Assembly: GCA_021442155.1 (NCBI GenBank)
Contig: CM038216.1
Coordinates: forward strand, 152,111,009 to 152,175,008
DNA: 64,000 bases
Direction of reading: 5' to 3'
From: Cymbidium sinense
Taxonomy: Eukaryota > Streptophyta > Magnoliopsida > Asparagales > Orchidaceae
Made by a program: the position numbers and the translations under genes. This document shows positions 25,858 to 39,726 of the stretch, piece by piece (the first letter of the stretch is position 1; each line of letters starts with the position of its first letter). Below the pieces are notes generated by a model. It was not told the DNA's origin. It saw nothing but the letters and a program-made list of their open reading frames with translations, and did no database searches.

Positions 25858-28460
25858 AAGAGCGCTCAAGAGGTGTAGTGTAACGGACTAGGCACACCAC
25901 ACGTATTGGTGTTAACTGAGATGATCAACAATGTATGAATGATTGCAACCCCTAATAGATACTATCTACTCTTATACCCGAGATGTAGACAGAATCAAGA
26001 TCTTTGTGCAATCCAACTCAACTTATGCCAAGGGCATAAGAGCAGAAGAAAGGATCCATTGAGGGATCAAGCATGTGAACCTTCAACTAGGGAAGCAGGT
26101 TTAGGTTATCCATTGAAAATAAAAGTTTAAGTTGATAATGATTCGGGAAGAAAAGATCAGTTGAGGATGAATGCATGAACTTTCACTCAGGAAGCAAGTT
26201 TAGTTCATCCATGGAAAGGGATTTTGGTTTTATTTTATGAGGGCTCCACTTGGGAGAGGATATGATTCATGCTTCGCAGTGGAGGAGATTGGTTTAATTT
26301 AATTGGTGGGGGCATCCATTGGGGATGAAAATTTAATTTGATTTGTGATGGATTATGGTTTGAGGCTCCACTGGGGAGAGGATATGATCTGGTTTTGAGG
26401 GCACATCTGCTAGAGATATGAGCTTAGATCCACTGAAGGATAAGATAGATTTAAATTTGGACTCCCATGGAGGGAGGATGGTGAATCGGATGAAATGAAC
26501 CATGTCGGTGTGCAATGGATCCACTAAGAAAGGGCTAATATTAGCCTAGATTTTTCTTAGATTTACAAATCTAAAGATAGTCTACCGCCATCAGAAGTAG
26601 AGCTAACCAACCTAAGGGATGCCTTTCAGTGTGCAATAATCAAGTTAGAAAGAAAGCTTGTAGACTTACAACTTCAACAAGGAACCACTAGGGTGATCAA
26701 TTAATAGTATAACAAATCGAACCCGACCTAAGTCAACTATTTGAATGAATGCCGCTGTAGACTCACATCGACTCAAGAATAGTCAGAATCAATTTTATTT
26801 AAATTTTAAGATGGACCCTGTTGGTGTGCGATGGATCCACTAAGAAGGGGCTAATATCAGCCAAGTCCTATCTTAAATTTATGAATCCAAAGGGATAGTC
26901 TACCGCCTATGAGGTGGAGCTAACCAACCTAAGGGGTGACTTTCGATGTGCAATGGTCAAGTTAGGAATAAAGCTTGTAGACTTACAACTTCCTAAACAA
27001 GGAACCACCGGGTGAAGCAAGATCAAATCAACCCGAGTACGCAAATGTCGATAGAATGATGATAGACTTATATCTTTCAAAGCAAGGATGATCGCTGGGG
27101 TGGCTCATTGGTGGCACAACAAATCGAACCTAACCTAAGGGCGACTACTGAGAGAGTGTCACTGGGACTTATCTCAACTCAAAAGTAAAGGATTCTTATA
27201 GGGAGTTTTGTACACCCCTAAAGATAGATGCCCGCTTGGGAAAAGGTACCCATATATATATATATATATATAATATGTTAATATATTATGTTATATAATT
27301 GATTGAAATGACCACACCAGAAGGAGCTCATATTAGCCTAGTCTATCTAAGACTTACTGGACCAAGGGGAGAATCTACATACAAGATAAATTCTCCAACC
27401 ATGTGGTTACTAGAAAGGGGACTGTCAATCCAAGAGTAAGGGTAGTCTGGGATGAAGGGCGACGGATCCAAATAGAGTGCTAAGGAGGAGGGCGTTATCT
27501 AGAACCTTTAAAAGAAAGCCTATTGGTATTCGGGGCCAACTCAAGGAGAAAGCGTAGCAGTCTTACATCTGCCAAGAGTCATGTATCCACTGAGTGGGTC
27601 TCAGTCAGCATGGTGAACACCAACCAACCTAAGGTGCCCGTCGGTGTGCAACAATAAGTCTAGGAAGAATGTGTGTAGACTTTCATCTCCTTAAAGTAAC
27701 CTGACATCTGGATAGTTTGGCTCAACGGTTATCCGACTTACTACCAAGTGGGGAGTCCCGTGTAAGGACTAAACCCATACTTGAAGTAGTCAGGAGGAAA
27801 GGAGCCACTGGGGAACTTACCCTAATCCTCAAATATACTTGACCCAATCAGTACACGATGGCTAGTTCAAGAAGATAGTGTGTAGTCTTACATTCACTAA
27901 AACAAAGTTATCATGAGGTAGCTTATCAACTGCACAGTAAGGCCTATCAAACTAACAAGGTGCTCATCGATGTGCATCAGTCAAGTTAGGAAAGAAAGCA
28001 TAGCAAAATTACATCTTCCTGACAAAGGACCACTAGGGAGACACACTAGAGGGAAAGACTAGAAAAATAATGACCATAATGGGCTTGCTCCAACATTAAA
28101 ATAGACTGAGATAAAAGATATGTATTTGTGTGTTTATCATATATACTGAACCAAGTTAGTTCACGATGGATAGTTTAAGAAGAAGGTGTAACAGACTTAA
28201 ATCCTTTTAAATGGAGCCAACATGAGGGTAGCTTACCGATCATGCAGTAAGGCCTACCATGCTAACAAGTTGCTTATCGGTGTGCAGCAGTCAAGTCAAG
28301 AAAGAAAGCGTAGCAGACTTACATCTTCTTGAACAGAGGACCACTGGCGTGACACACTAGCAAGGTAGCATGTCAGCCCGACCTAGAGTAGCTAAAGAGT
28401 GAGTGCCACAAGGGGCTTTCTCCCACATTAAAATAACTCGAGACAAAAGATATGTGTTTG
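25858..28460 (-). repeat. 3' noncoding module of the element, copy 1
   Basis: Seen: contiguous with the LTR at 25,857. Built of diverged tandem units: 'ggtgtgcaatggatccac' recurs at 26,505 and 26,821 (about 316 bp apart), and a later ~308-bp unit recurs at 27,832 and 28,140. Each unit carries a form of 'caagttaggaagaaagc' and 'agacttacatcttcc'. Short near-palindromes of the type CTCCACTGGGGAG are frequent at 26,100-26,500. A (TA)n run is at 27,252-27,273. The same module lies at 42,734-45,313 between an LTR and integrase, which places it downstream of pol in element sense. It ends abruptly at 28,460 where the next LTR terminus begins. No ORF is conserved with the other copy. Confidence 0.72.
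27252..27273. repeat. (TA)n microsatellite
   Basis: About eleven AT dinucleotides followed by AT-rich sequence, inside the 3' noncoding module. Not present in the 42,734-45,313 copy. Confidence 0.9.
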
Positions 28461-28487
28461 TGTGTATAATGAAAATATATTATTGCC

Positions 28488-28518
28488 TTCATTTATCCCT
28501 TTGGAAGGGATAAATGAA
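28488..28518. repeat. LTR-terminal hairpin, 14-bp perfect stem
   Basis: TTCATTTATCCCTT (28,488-28,501) pairs perfectly with AAGGGATAAATGAA (28,505-28,518) around TGG. It lies about 27 bp inside the LTR 3' terminus. Equivalents are at 35,444-35,474 and 55,973-56,000. It is absent from the left-arm copies. In the transcript it would sit in U5, just upstream of the primer-binding site. Confidence 0.8.
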
Positions 28519-30054
28519 AATAGAAATATACCACCTTTGTTTGGACACAACATAGATTTACAGATATTCTTATTAGGGTGATCGGGTATGACATTGAGGA
28601 AAGGTGTACTATCTTAAAAGATAGAAGTCACCACCCTATAATGAACCTAATCACCTGAATAAGGACTCCAAAGGACTTTGGGTCTTTAATGTACCAAGAT
28701 TATTCTCCTATTTTACATGAAAAAGTAAAGCAGGGTTTACTTTAAATTGAGTTCATTAAGTTCCCTATGGAGGCAAGCCCCCATAGTTAATTACATCCTA
28801 AAGAATATGATTCCTTTAGAATACTCTCGATTAAAGTAAATGATCATTGTCTCAAAGATTTTAAAGATAGGACTATCAATCAATTAGTTTATTTTTAGAA
28901 GATCAAGGGGGATTGATCAAGAAGAGAGAGTTATTATCAAAACCAAAGAAAGATGAGTAGGTGATGCTTATGATACTAGGAAGCCTAGTAAGCATCCCAA
29001 ACTATGTTATAATTAGGCTTTATATTTTTAAAGGTGAGGGGAATTAGTTATTTAAGTTGAATTTTTGTTAGAAATCTAGGACTTAATTCCACAACACTAG
29101 ATTTTGGAAATGCCTAAGAGGTGAGGATTTATTCTTGTATCTGTCAAAGGGAAGTAGCAACCTCTGAACCTAAATCTAGAGAGCTTTGGTGTGGCCAAAG
29201 CATGACCTAAATCTAAGGCAAAAATGGGTATTTGGTTTACCTCCATAATAGAGGTTAAACCACCCGACTGTTTGGACTTACAACCGACTGGGGGTGGCTG
29301 CCAACTAACTCCTCCTACAATTTTAAATACATGTAGACAAGTCATATGCTTTGCAAGATAGCTCAATTGTTGTTTACTTAAAAAAGAGACTAAGTCCTTA
29401 AACACACTCCCTAACAGACTAGATTGTGTAGGGCATGATTTAATGACTTAAATTTAATGCAAATTTTATTACATTTTATTTTTATTTTAACTATTTATTT
29501 GACACAGGCTTGTTGGATTCATATATCTAATGCATGAGAAATTGGATTATGGGCCAAAATCAATGAGAAAGGAGATGTGTTTACACCAAGTTCTCCGCAG
29601 GTGGAAGCCCTCTAAATCAAGAGTGAAATAATATGCTTTTTATGCATGATGCGAGAAAGAAAATACAACATCCAACTAAGGGGTTACTAATTCTTTTATC
29701 TTGATTTTTATAACCTAGGCTTTAAGTGAGGTTATGAGTTGTTTAATTTTTAGTTTTGAGTTGATTAATTAGATAGAAAATTTATTTTCCTAAGAACCTA
29801 ATTATCATCTAGGCCATACATCAAAGCAAGGAAGAAACTAGGAAAAGGATGTCATCTTAATGCACAAGTTAAACAAACATCAATCAATTTATAAAACTAG
29901 CACAAAAGAATAAGAGGCCTTTTATGATCGGGCTCCACCACACAAACCCAAAAACAAATTAGGTAGCTGAGCTCTACCCTTATATAATCCAGATTACAAA
30001 TGAATTAATCACAAAAATGAATTCATGCTATGGGGGTCTTCATTCTTCCTTCTT

Positions 30055-30113
30055 ATTTCTTCATTTGGTTCTTTCTTCTTTTTTTCTTCTTTCTTCTTTC
30101 TTCTTTCTTCATT
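30055..30113. repeat. TTCTTTC-type polypyrimidine microsatellite
   Basis: Low-complexity run of TTCTTTC-like units inside LTR copy 2. The same place in the next LTRs holds longer or shorter runs (36,988-37,035 and 57,405-57,458), so it is a shared unstable site. Confidence 0.85.
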
Positions 30114-33100
30114 TGGTTTGTTAGAATGTGGTTTTTTCAAAGGCTTGACATGGTACATAAGACATAATTTTATGACCAATGTTCATCATAATCCCCCATA
30201 ACAATCATTCCAAATCCTAATTGTGAAATCACATAAAAATGGGAAAAGGTAAATCTAACTAACACCTGTAAAATAGAGATTAGCTAAATAAAACCAAATA
30301 ATCCCAAGCATGTATATTGGATAAATTGGATAACACCCCACACATGAGTAACCAAGTCAACCTCTTATTTTGGATTATGCCTCGGGGTATAAGCAACCTT
30401 CACAACAAAAGTAGTTATATTTTTATTACAGCGCCCCTTAAGCACAATATCCAATAGAAGATAATGATTAGACTAAGATCACCCTATAATTCAGTCTATG
30501 CACATACACCCTAACATGTAGACTAAAAATATTACATCACAAAATAAAAGTAAACATCAAACCATGCATCACCCTAACCTAAAGCTAAAGTGGTGACTTA
30601 GCCTAATGTGTGCTATTTAAGGTTTGTGTGGTATGTTTAGCTTTTGTTGAAATTTTTAAGTGTGAAAGAGTTCAACTTAGAGAGGTTTCATTTAAGTGAT
30701 TTAGTTGATTTGTTGATTTTATTTTGTGATTTGATTAGGTTTGAATGAACCTACAACTTAATTACTAAGTGTTGTAAAGAGAGGGAAAAAGAAGAGAACT
30801 TCTCTTTCTTCCCTACCTTAAGTAATTTCTAAGGTAGATTCATTATTGATTTTTTGCTTAATAAATATTTTATTATTATTTTAATTAATCCTAAGTTTAG
30901 ATTTTCCCTAAACAAACCTATTCAAAAAGAAAGGAATTTTAAGATTAAGTAAAGTGAATTATAATCACAAAACACACGACACTTTATTTCTTCCCCAACA
31001 TGTGTAACATACATATGGATGAATCCTAAACATAACTATACATGCAAATGGAAATATTTAGCACACCTTCACGATGAATGCTAAGAGGGTTTGTTTAAGA
31101 AAAAAAAATTGGAATGTTTCATGTATGCATGATTTTGTTAAGTAGAAAAGAGGGATCTTTTATCCATTATTCATATGCACATTTACATGTATGAAAGGCA
31201 TAAGTGAGTATGGAACCATTATTTTCTACACCAGGGGTGTAAGGTACAAGATCTACTTGGGGCTACTTAAAGCCTCATATCCTCAAGATGTCCAGACTAA
31301 TATACCACTTTCCTTAAATACATGTGCATGTACAAAGGCAAATGAATGGAAAAAGAATCATGCAAAAAGTTTATGTTTATTTAATTTGGTTTGATTGTTT
31401 AGTTTACATGTGTGATGTTGGAGTTCCTTTTGAAGTCATGAAATAGGAGTGTATAGGAATGGATTTAAGCAAGTGTTATGTCCTTTTCAACTGGACCATA
31501 CACTTGGCAAATCTTATACAAACCTATGTTAAGAAAGAGAAGGAAATCACCTAACACATTTTATGTTATTCACATGCGAGTTTATAAGTACTTATAAATA
31601 ACATAATTTTCATTTTGTACTATTTGGTTTATAAGTTTTAAAAATAGTTTTGGATTTAGTAGTGATAATAGCCACTCATATCCTTACTTTAGCCAAAATA
31701 TGCAATTTGAAATAAAGAAAACATTTCATTTTTATTTATTTTTCAAAAGATATGAATATGTGATTTTCATATGACATACACATTTAGCATGCTAGGAAAG
31801 AAATAAAGTGATGTAAGCATGTAACTTCACTCACTTTAATTAATTCCTAAAGACAATCTTATGGAATAAGATTATTTAAAGTGAATCAAAATTGGTTCAA
31901 GAAAATTTTGATTTTATTTTGAGTTTGATTTGAATTTAGGAAATGTGAGAAGGTTTTTCTAGTCCTAACCCATCTCCCACATGTGTATGTTATTTTAGTT
32001 TAATTTTATAACTATTAGGTTGATTTTATATTTTGCTTAGGTTAAGGTGTACATTAAGTCTATTAATTACCCCTTACCAACACAACTTTAACATATTTAA
32101 CCAAATATTATGAGCAATGCACCTAAGAAAGAAAGGGGCCTAATATTTGGCTCACAATTAATGATTAATTAAGCTAAAGGGTTTAATTTAAATACTTTCA
32201 TAACCTTTCCCACACTTATGGGTTAGATATGATCTCCTTAAGCTACTTAGGTTAATGAACACCTAAGTATCTACCTATGAAGGAAAAGGATTAAGTTCAG
32301 ATTGATATGATTTTAAAATTTTGATTAATTAAGTCATTTAATTAAGTGATTAAACTCTTTAATTAATTTTCACCTTTATTAGATTTTTGTCCAAATGAAA
32401 TGAACTTAGGGAAAAAGATTTGGGAGAGGACTCCTAATCTCATTCCCTAAGTCCATTCAGTGTTCTAGAGTAATTAACAAACTTAATTAATGAATTTATC
32501 ACTATTTAATAAGTTAATTAAACATTTAATTAATTAGTAGAGTAATTAGGAATGAATTAAGAAATTATCCTAATTAAATCATTAATAAATCCTAAGAAAA
32601 TTAGGGGAGGTAGAAGTCATCCCACTAAACAAACATGAGAAGTTTAGAATTAATCAGTGGAATAATTAGAGTAATTAATAATTATATTCCTAATCAAACC
32701 CAAATTGCAAAAAATTTACTATTCAAAATCAGTTAAACTTAATTTTATATTATCCCCCTTTGAAATATCTTCAAAAGGCATTTGAGTTTGTATTTTTCTG
32801 ATTTTTCTACATTTAGTTATATATTTTTGAAGATTCTATAATTAAAACTTAATTAAATAGCCTAATTATAAAACTAATCTTGATCATCCAATGGACCAGC
32901 TTAGTGCGCTTCGCTGGATGAAATTGGTTATTTAAGTTATCACATCGGCTACACAGTCAACTGATGGAGCTACACACTTTCCCTTGGACCATCCAATCAA
33001 AGATCGGACAATCAAGATAAAACTCGTGGTATTAAAGGGATTAAAATGTAGATCCAACATGGATTAATCAAAATCGTCCATCCAAAACATGTGCGATGGA

Positions 33101-33703
33101 CGATCTATGATTCATCCCTCGAGCCTAATGAGAGGGCAACCCATCTCTTGGTTGATGATCGATTGAAGCTCGATTGAGCTAAAACCCACACCATCATCAT
33201 GCAAGGAGATGAAGATCTAACAATAAAAATGCTATAGGATTACAATTACCTTCAAGAAGGACCAAAACAAATTCTCCCTAAGCTCAGTTTTGATCCATCC
33301 TTCGCAGGAGGCTATCACCGATGCTCCCAACTGTCGAGGTAGCTTCATCTAGTGGAGATGAAGCTCTATTGAAGATTTGAGGTCTTCAGGTTGAGTGGAT
33401 CTTCTTATTGATCAAAGTGGATTTCAATTGCTTGCGGCCTTGGTCTAGAGCCCTCTTCCCATGGCTTGAGAACTTTGATGAAGACTTGGGTGAGCTCGAT
33501 TGAGTCCCCTGGTGCTTGAAGGAATTGAGCTCTAGTGGAGAATTGAATGAGATGGAAAATTCCTTGAGCTCCCTATTTTTGGCTTGAAGAAACCGAGAAT
33601 GGAGAATTCAAAGTAGCATAGGAGACCTTGGGGGAGCTTGCAACTACTTCCTTTGAGTTCTTATGCTTCAATCAAATGTGAGTCAATGCAATTCAAGTGA
33701 AAT

Positions 33704-33726
33704 TAGGGGGAGTATATCTCCCCCTA
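33704..33726. promoter_or_regulatory. TATA-core palindrome (LTR copy 2)
   Basis: TAGGGGGAG (33,704-33,712) pairs perfectly with CTCCCCCTA (33,718-33,726) around TATAT. Homologous to 2,955-2,966 and 23,478-23,502, with different arm sequences that still pair. Confidence 0.6.
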
Positions 33727-35443
33727 GAAGGATCGGATGGCCGAGCATGGTTTTGCCATTTTGATCAAATTTGTCTTATGGGGTGAGTTGGTTAGGCCAT
33801 TTTGGATTCCATGTGATTTAGTTTGGCCAGAATGATGTAGTGGAGAAGTTTCCATGTGCTAAATGAGGTGGAGGAGTGATTCCCATGTGCTCATTTTGAG
33901 TGAGGTTTTCCATTTTCGCCTTGGGTTGGGTTTGGCTAACCCAAACCCATTGGGTCATGTGCACCACACCCACTAGTGTCCACTTGGTCCGCTAAGAGTG
34001 TGCCAAGTGTCCATGAAATGGATCCAAGTGGAATTGGCCATAGGCTACCCCTTGACCTAGGGTATAAAATAGTAATTTGGTTTTGATTTTACTTGGGCAG
34101 ATGAATAGTTTAAAATTAGGTCCCAAATTTCAAAATTTGAGTTGATTTGATGTCATTTGGTTTCATGTTGACCCATTTAGGTCAAAATGGGTCAACTTGG
34201 GTCAAGTAGACCAATTGGTCAAATTGGGTCAAACCAAGGGTTGGGTCAAGTTCATATGACTATTTGAAATATGTTGGCATCATTGGTTTAGTTTAATTTG
34301 GTTTATATTTGGTTTTGTTCATTTGATTTCATTTAGGTTAAATGCATCAAGTTGACCAATTTGACCTATTTGACCCAATTGGGTTAGGTCATGGGTTGGT
34401 TTAGATTTCATTGGTCATTTGAAATGTTTTACAGGCTTTAGTTTCAATCAATTTTGCTTTGGTTGATTTTGGCTCAATTTGACCTTTTAGGTTAAGTTGG
34501 ATTCATTGTCAATGGGCTAGGTTGGGTCTAGTTGGCCAATTGAGGCTTTGATCAAGTTCAACAAGTGGTTTAGAATGAATTTGACCCATTGGTTGCAATC
34601 AATTTGGCTTAGATCAAGATCTGACATATTTTGACTTTTTAGGTCAAGTTGGGTCAACTTAGGTAAAGTGGCCAATTGGTCTAGGTTAGGCTCAAATGAT
34701 GACTTGGTCAAGTTCAAACATTGATCATGAATTGGCTTTGATTAATGGTTTCAATCAATTTGGCCTATGGTGGATTTTGGCTAGTTTAGGTTTCATTTTG
34801 GCTAAGTGTTGACTTGGTCAACCCTTAGGTTTGACTTAGTTTGACCCAATTTGAGTGATTGATCATCTCATGATGATTGTTGCTCACAATGTGAGGCTTA
34901 GGTGCTTAGTTAAATCAATTTGGGTGGGTAGAATTTGGCTCAGAAGGAGTACTTTAGGTCACTTTGGGTCAAGTGAGCCTAAGTGGGTCAATTGACTTGA
35001 TCAAGGCTTGAATCTAGTTTGGTTAAACTCACACATGGATTTATGATTGAAATATAACTTCATTTGCAAGTGATTTGGAGTCAAATGTGTTTTGATTCAT
35101 TTGATAATTTCAAGTTCAAAGGGTGAACATGAGTTTGACTTGGGTTTGATTTTTGAATTTAGTTTTGATGTTATGATTGAAGTTTGTGTTTATATTTGAT
35201 TTTGTGATTGAAGGACTGATTAAATCATGAAGAAAATCAAGGGTTTGACTTGAATTGAGTTTGATTTGGAAAAGTTCAAGAATTTGACTTGAAAGGTTTC
35301 GGTTGAATTTTGGTTGATTTTGGATTTGAGTTTTGAATTTAGTTTTGGATATTTGAAATTATATTTTATTTATATTTGAATATAAATGAGAAAATAAATG
35401 AAAATGAGAATATAAATGGGTTTGTGGTGAAAATATTTTTGCC

Positions 35444-35474
35444 TTCATTTATCCTTTTGAAGAGGATAAATGAA
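35444..35474. repeat. LTR-terminal hairpin (copy 3)
   Basis: TTCATTTATCC (35,444-35,454) pairs perfectly with GGATAAATGAA (35,464-35,474). The 9-nt loop itself has a weak CTT/AAG pairing. Confidence 0.75.
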
Positions 35475-38400
35475 AATAAAATATATACGCCTTTTAGGGA
35501 TGCCACGTAGAATCACAGATGTTCTTATTAGCGTGATTGGGTATGACATTGAGGAAAGGTGTATTATCTCAAAAGATAGAAGTCACCACCCTACAATGGA
35601 CTTAATCTCTGCAATAAGGACTCCTAAGGATTATGTGTCTTCGGAATGTACTAGAGATTCTTCCTCCTCTACTTTATATGGAAAATTTAAGCAGGGTTTA
35701 TTTTAAACCAGGTTCATTAAGTTCCCTACAGAGACAAGCCCCCATAGTTAATTACATCCTAAGCAACATGATTTCTTCAGAATACTCGATTAAGGTAAAT
35801 GATCGATTGTCCAAAGATTTTGAAAAGGGGACTATCAATCTATATTTTTTAGAAAGTCAAGTCAGATTGATCAAGAGGAGGGAGTTCTTATCGAAGCCAA
35901 ATGAAAATAAGTTGGGGATGCTTAAGATACTAGGAAGCTAGTAAGCATCCCAAACTATCTATGGTTGGGCTTTACATTTTGAAATTAAATTAATTTGTTT
36001 GAGTTGAATTTTTTTTTATTAGAATGCTAGAGCTTATAATTTCATGATGCAAGGTCACGGAGATGCCTAAGGGGTGAGGATTTATGCTCGTAGTCCGTAA
36101 AGGGAAGTAGTAACCTTTGAACCTAAATCTAGGGGGCTTTAGTGAGGGCTAAAAGCATGATCTAAACCTAAGGTAAAAATGGGTATTTGGTTTACCTCTA
36201 CAAGAGAGGATAAATCACCTGACTGTTGAACTTACAACCGCCTGGGGGTGGCCGCCAACTAACTCCTCCTACGATTTTAAAATATGTAGGCAAGTCAAAT
36301 TCTTTTGCAAGATAACTAAGCTATTATTTATTTAGAAATAGACTAAGTCCTTAAACACACCCCTAAGAGACTAGATCATGTAGGGCATGCTTTAATGACT
36401 TAAATCTAATGCAAATTTTGTTACATTTACTTTTATTTTGGACAATCAATTTGACACAGTTTTAGGATTTATATGCCTAATGCATGAGAAATTAGATTAT
36501 GGGCAAAATCAATAAGGATAAGGAGGTGTGTTTCCACCATGGCTCTCAAAAGCCAAGTTCTCTGGTAAAGGTGGAAGCCTTCCAATCAAGAGTGAAATAA
36601 TATGCTTTTTATGCATGATGTTAAAAAAAAAAAAGATAACATCTAGCTAAGGGGTTACTAATTCTTTTATCTTGATTTATTACATAAGCTTTAAGTGAGT
36701 TATGAGTAGTTTAATTGGTAGAAAATTTATTTTCTAAGAGCCTAATCATCATCCAAGCCATACATCAAGGCAAGGAAGAAACTAAGAAAGATGTCATCTT
36801 AATGCGCAAGTTAAACAAACATCAATCAATTTATAAAATTAGCACAAAAGAATAAAAGGACATTTGTGGTTGGGTTCCACCATACAAACCAAAAAAACAA
36901 ATTGGGTAGCCGAGCTCTACCCTTATACAACCCAGATTACAAACAAATTAATTATAATTAAGCAAGGAATCAATGTTATAGGGGTCTTCTTTCTTCTTCC
37001 TTCTTTCTTATTTCGTCTTTCTTCTTTCTTATTTTTGTTGGTTGGAATGTGGTTGCTCCAAAGGCTTCACATGGTACATAAGACATGATCTTATGACCAA
37101 TGCTCATTCAATCCTCCATAACAATCATTCCAAAATCTAATTACAAATATACATGAAAATGGAAAAAAGGAAATCTAACTAACACCTTCAAAATAGAGAT
37201 TAGCCAAACAAACCATACAATCCCAAGCATCTATATATGTAAATTAGTATGGGTAACCAAGTCCACGGCCTATTTTGATTATGCTTAGGGGTATAAGCAC
37301 ACCACAAAAGTAGTTATATTTTATTACATTAAGCACAATCCCCAGAAGATAATGGTTAGACTAAGATCATACCATTAGTCTATGCACATGCACCCTAACA
37401 TCGACTAAAATAAAATATCATGAAACAAAATCAAACATCAAACCATGCAGCCTAACCTAAAGCTAGAAATGGTGACTTAGCTTTAATGTGTGTGAATTTA
37501 TTTAAGGTTTTTGTGGTATATAGCTAGGCTTTAAGGTTTTTTCTAAGTATGAAAATGTTCAACTTAGAGGGTTTGTTTCATGTAAGTGATTTAGTTGATT
37601 TGGTTGATTTTATTTTGTATTTTTATTTGGTTTGAATGAATCCTACAATTAATTACTAAGTTGTAAAGAGAGGAAAAGAGAAGAGAACTTCTCTTTCCTC
37701 CCTACCTTAAGTAATTTCTAAGGTAGATTCATATTTTATTTTTGTTTAGTGAATATTTTATTATGTGTTTTAATTAATCCTAAGTTTATATTTTCCTAAA
37801 CAAACCTATTCAAAAAGAAAGGCATTTTAAGATTAAGTAAAGTGAAATACTATCACAAAATACACATCACTTCATTTCTTTCCCAACATATGTAACATGC
37901 ATATGGATGAATCCTAAGCATATCTATACATGCAAATGGAAATGTTTAGCACTTTAATGATGAATGCTAAGTGATGTTACTTAAGAAAATTTGGATGTTT
38001 CATGATGCATGATTTTGTTAAGTAGAAAAGGGTGATTCTTTTGTTCAATTTTTGCTTGCACATTTATATGTATGAAAGGCATAAGTGAGTACGACACCAT
38101 TGTTATCCCAGGGGAGTAAGGTATAACTCCTACTTAGGGCTACTTGAAGCCTCACAACCCCGACGTTGTCCAGACTAATATATTTCTTTCCATAAATACA
38201 AATGCATGTACAAAAGAAATGAATGGAAAAAAAGATGCAAAAGTTTGTGTTTGTTTGTTTATTTTGTTTATGAAATTTATATGTGTAAGTGTGGATGTCC
38301 TTCTTAAGTAATAACATAAGAATGAATAGGAATGGATTTAAGCAAGTGTTGTGTTCTTTTCAAATGAACTATACACTTTACCAAATCTTATTCAAAATAT

Positions 38401-39695
38401 ACTAAAGAAAAGAGAAGGAAAATATCATGCATCTTTATATTTACTCACATGCAAGCTTATAAATAATTATAAGTAGCATACCTTTTGGTTTGATATTGAT
38501 TTATAATGAAAATAATTTTGGATTTAATAGTGATAATAGCCATTCATACTATTACTTTAGCCAAAACATGCAATTTGACATAAAATATTTCATTTTAATT
38601 TGATTTTAAAAGTATGAATGCATGATTTTCATATCAACATTTAGCATGCTAGAAAAGAAATAAAGTGATGAAAGCATGTAAATTCATTCACCTAATTAAT
38701 TCTAAAGACAATCCTATGAAATAAGATTATTATTTAAAGTAAATCAAATTTATTTTAAAGAGTTTGATTTTGTTTGAGTTTGATTTCAATTTGAGAAATG
38801 TGAATGAGTTTGCTATCCTAACCCATTCCCATGTGTAGTTATTTAGTTAATTTTAGGTGATTAGATTAATTTTATGCTTTGGTTAGGTTAAGGTGTGAAT
38901 TAAGTGTGTTAATTACCCTTACACACTTTAACATATTTAATCAAATAATTATGAGCCAATGTATGACATAAAACCACACAAGGAATTTAAATCAGCAATG
39001 CACCTAGGAAAGAAAGGGCCTAATGCAATTGGCTCATAATTAGTGATTAATTAAGCTAAAGGGTTTAATTTAAGTACTTTCATAACCCTTCCCACACATG
39101 TGGTTGGATTTTGATTTCCTTAAGCTACTTGGGTTATTGAACACCTAAGCACCTACCCAAGATGAATTAAGTTCTGTTGGAATGTTTTGAAAATTTTATC
39201 AAGTTAATTAAGTAGTGATTAGTGGGCCCTTAATTAAGTTTGGATTAAGGAAAGGGTTTAGGGAATGGCTTAGGAAAAATTCCCAAATCATTCCATAAAC
39301 CTCTTCTTCACTTAAGCAAGGCTTAATTAACTTAAAAAAAAACCATTATCACATGCTTAATTACCCTTAATTACATAGAGGTGATTAAGATTCATTATGA
39401 TTTCTCTAATTAACTCATCAATAAATCCCAAGAAAATTAGGGAGGGGTCATCCCACTAAATATGCAGAGAAATTTGAAATGAATTAATGAAATAATTGGA
39501 GTAATTAAATTATTATTTTTATTAAAACCTAATTGAGGAAAAACTATTCAAAATCCATTGGAAACATTTTTAGATTATTCTCTGAATTATCTTTATGCAT
39601 TTTACCATGTATTTTATGATTTATAGAATAGTTATGTATTTTGAATTCCATGATTATCCATTAATTAAATAGCCTAATTATTGATTAATCCGTTG

Positions 39696-39726
39696 GCCAT
39701 GTGGAGGCTACAGCTTTCCACGTGGC
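39696..39726. promoter_or_regulatory. G-box/ABRE-like hairpin (LTR copy 3)
   Basis: GCCATGTGGA (39,696-39,705) pairs with TCCACGTGGC (39,717-39,726) apart from one T-G pair. The right arm contains CACGTG and ACGTGGC, the core of plant G-box and ABA-response elements. Homologous to the hairpin at 3,761-3,814 and to a weaker one at about 60,017-60,045. Confidence 0.5.

Larger units (their letters stand above)
28461..35422 (-). mobile_element. LTR copy 2 (- strand), cut at its 5' side by insertion of the coding element
   Basis: Seen: begins at the LTR 3' terminus (TGTGTATAATG on the + strand), carries the terminal hairpin at 28,488-28,518, one GC-richer block (about 31,195-31,300), an AT-rich zone (31,600-32,880), a TATA-core palindrome (33,704-33,726) and a GGTCAA-rich zone (34,150-35,140). 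It stops at 35,422, inside the tandem-unit zone, where the next LTR terminus starts. About 0.5 kb is missing and is expected beyond the right end of the window if this is a simple nested insertion. Single GC block and terminal hairpin put it in the same subfamily as the two LTRs to its right. Confidence 0.8.

Noticed and set aside
25858..25930. Polypurine tract next to the LTR start at 25,857
   Set aside because: Element-strand sequence here (and at 42,734 and 63,806) is not purine-rich. Its absence is reported as a conflict about the LTR boundary.
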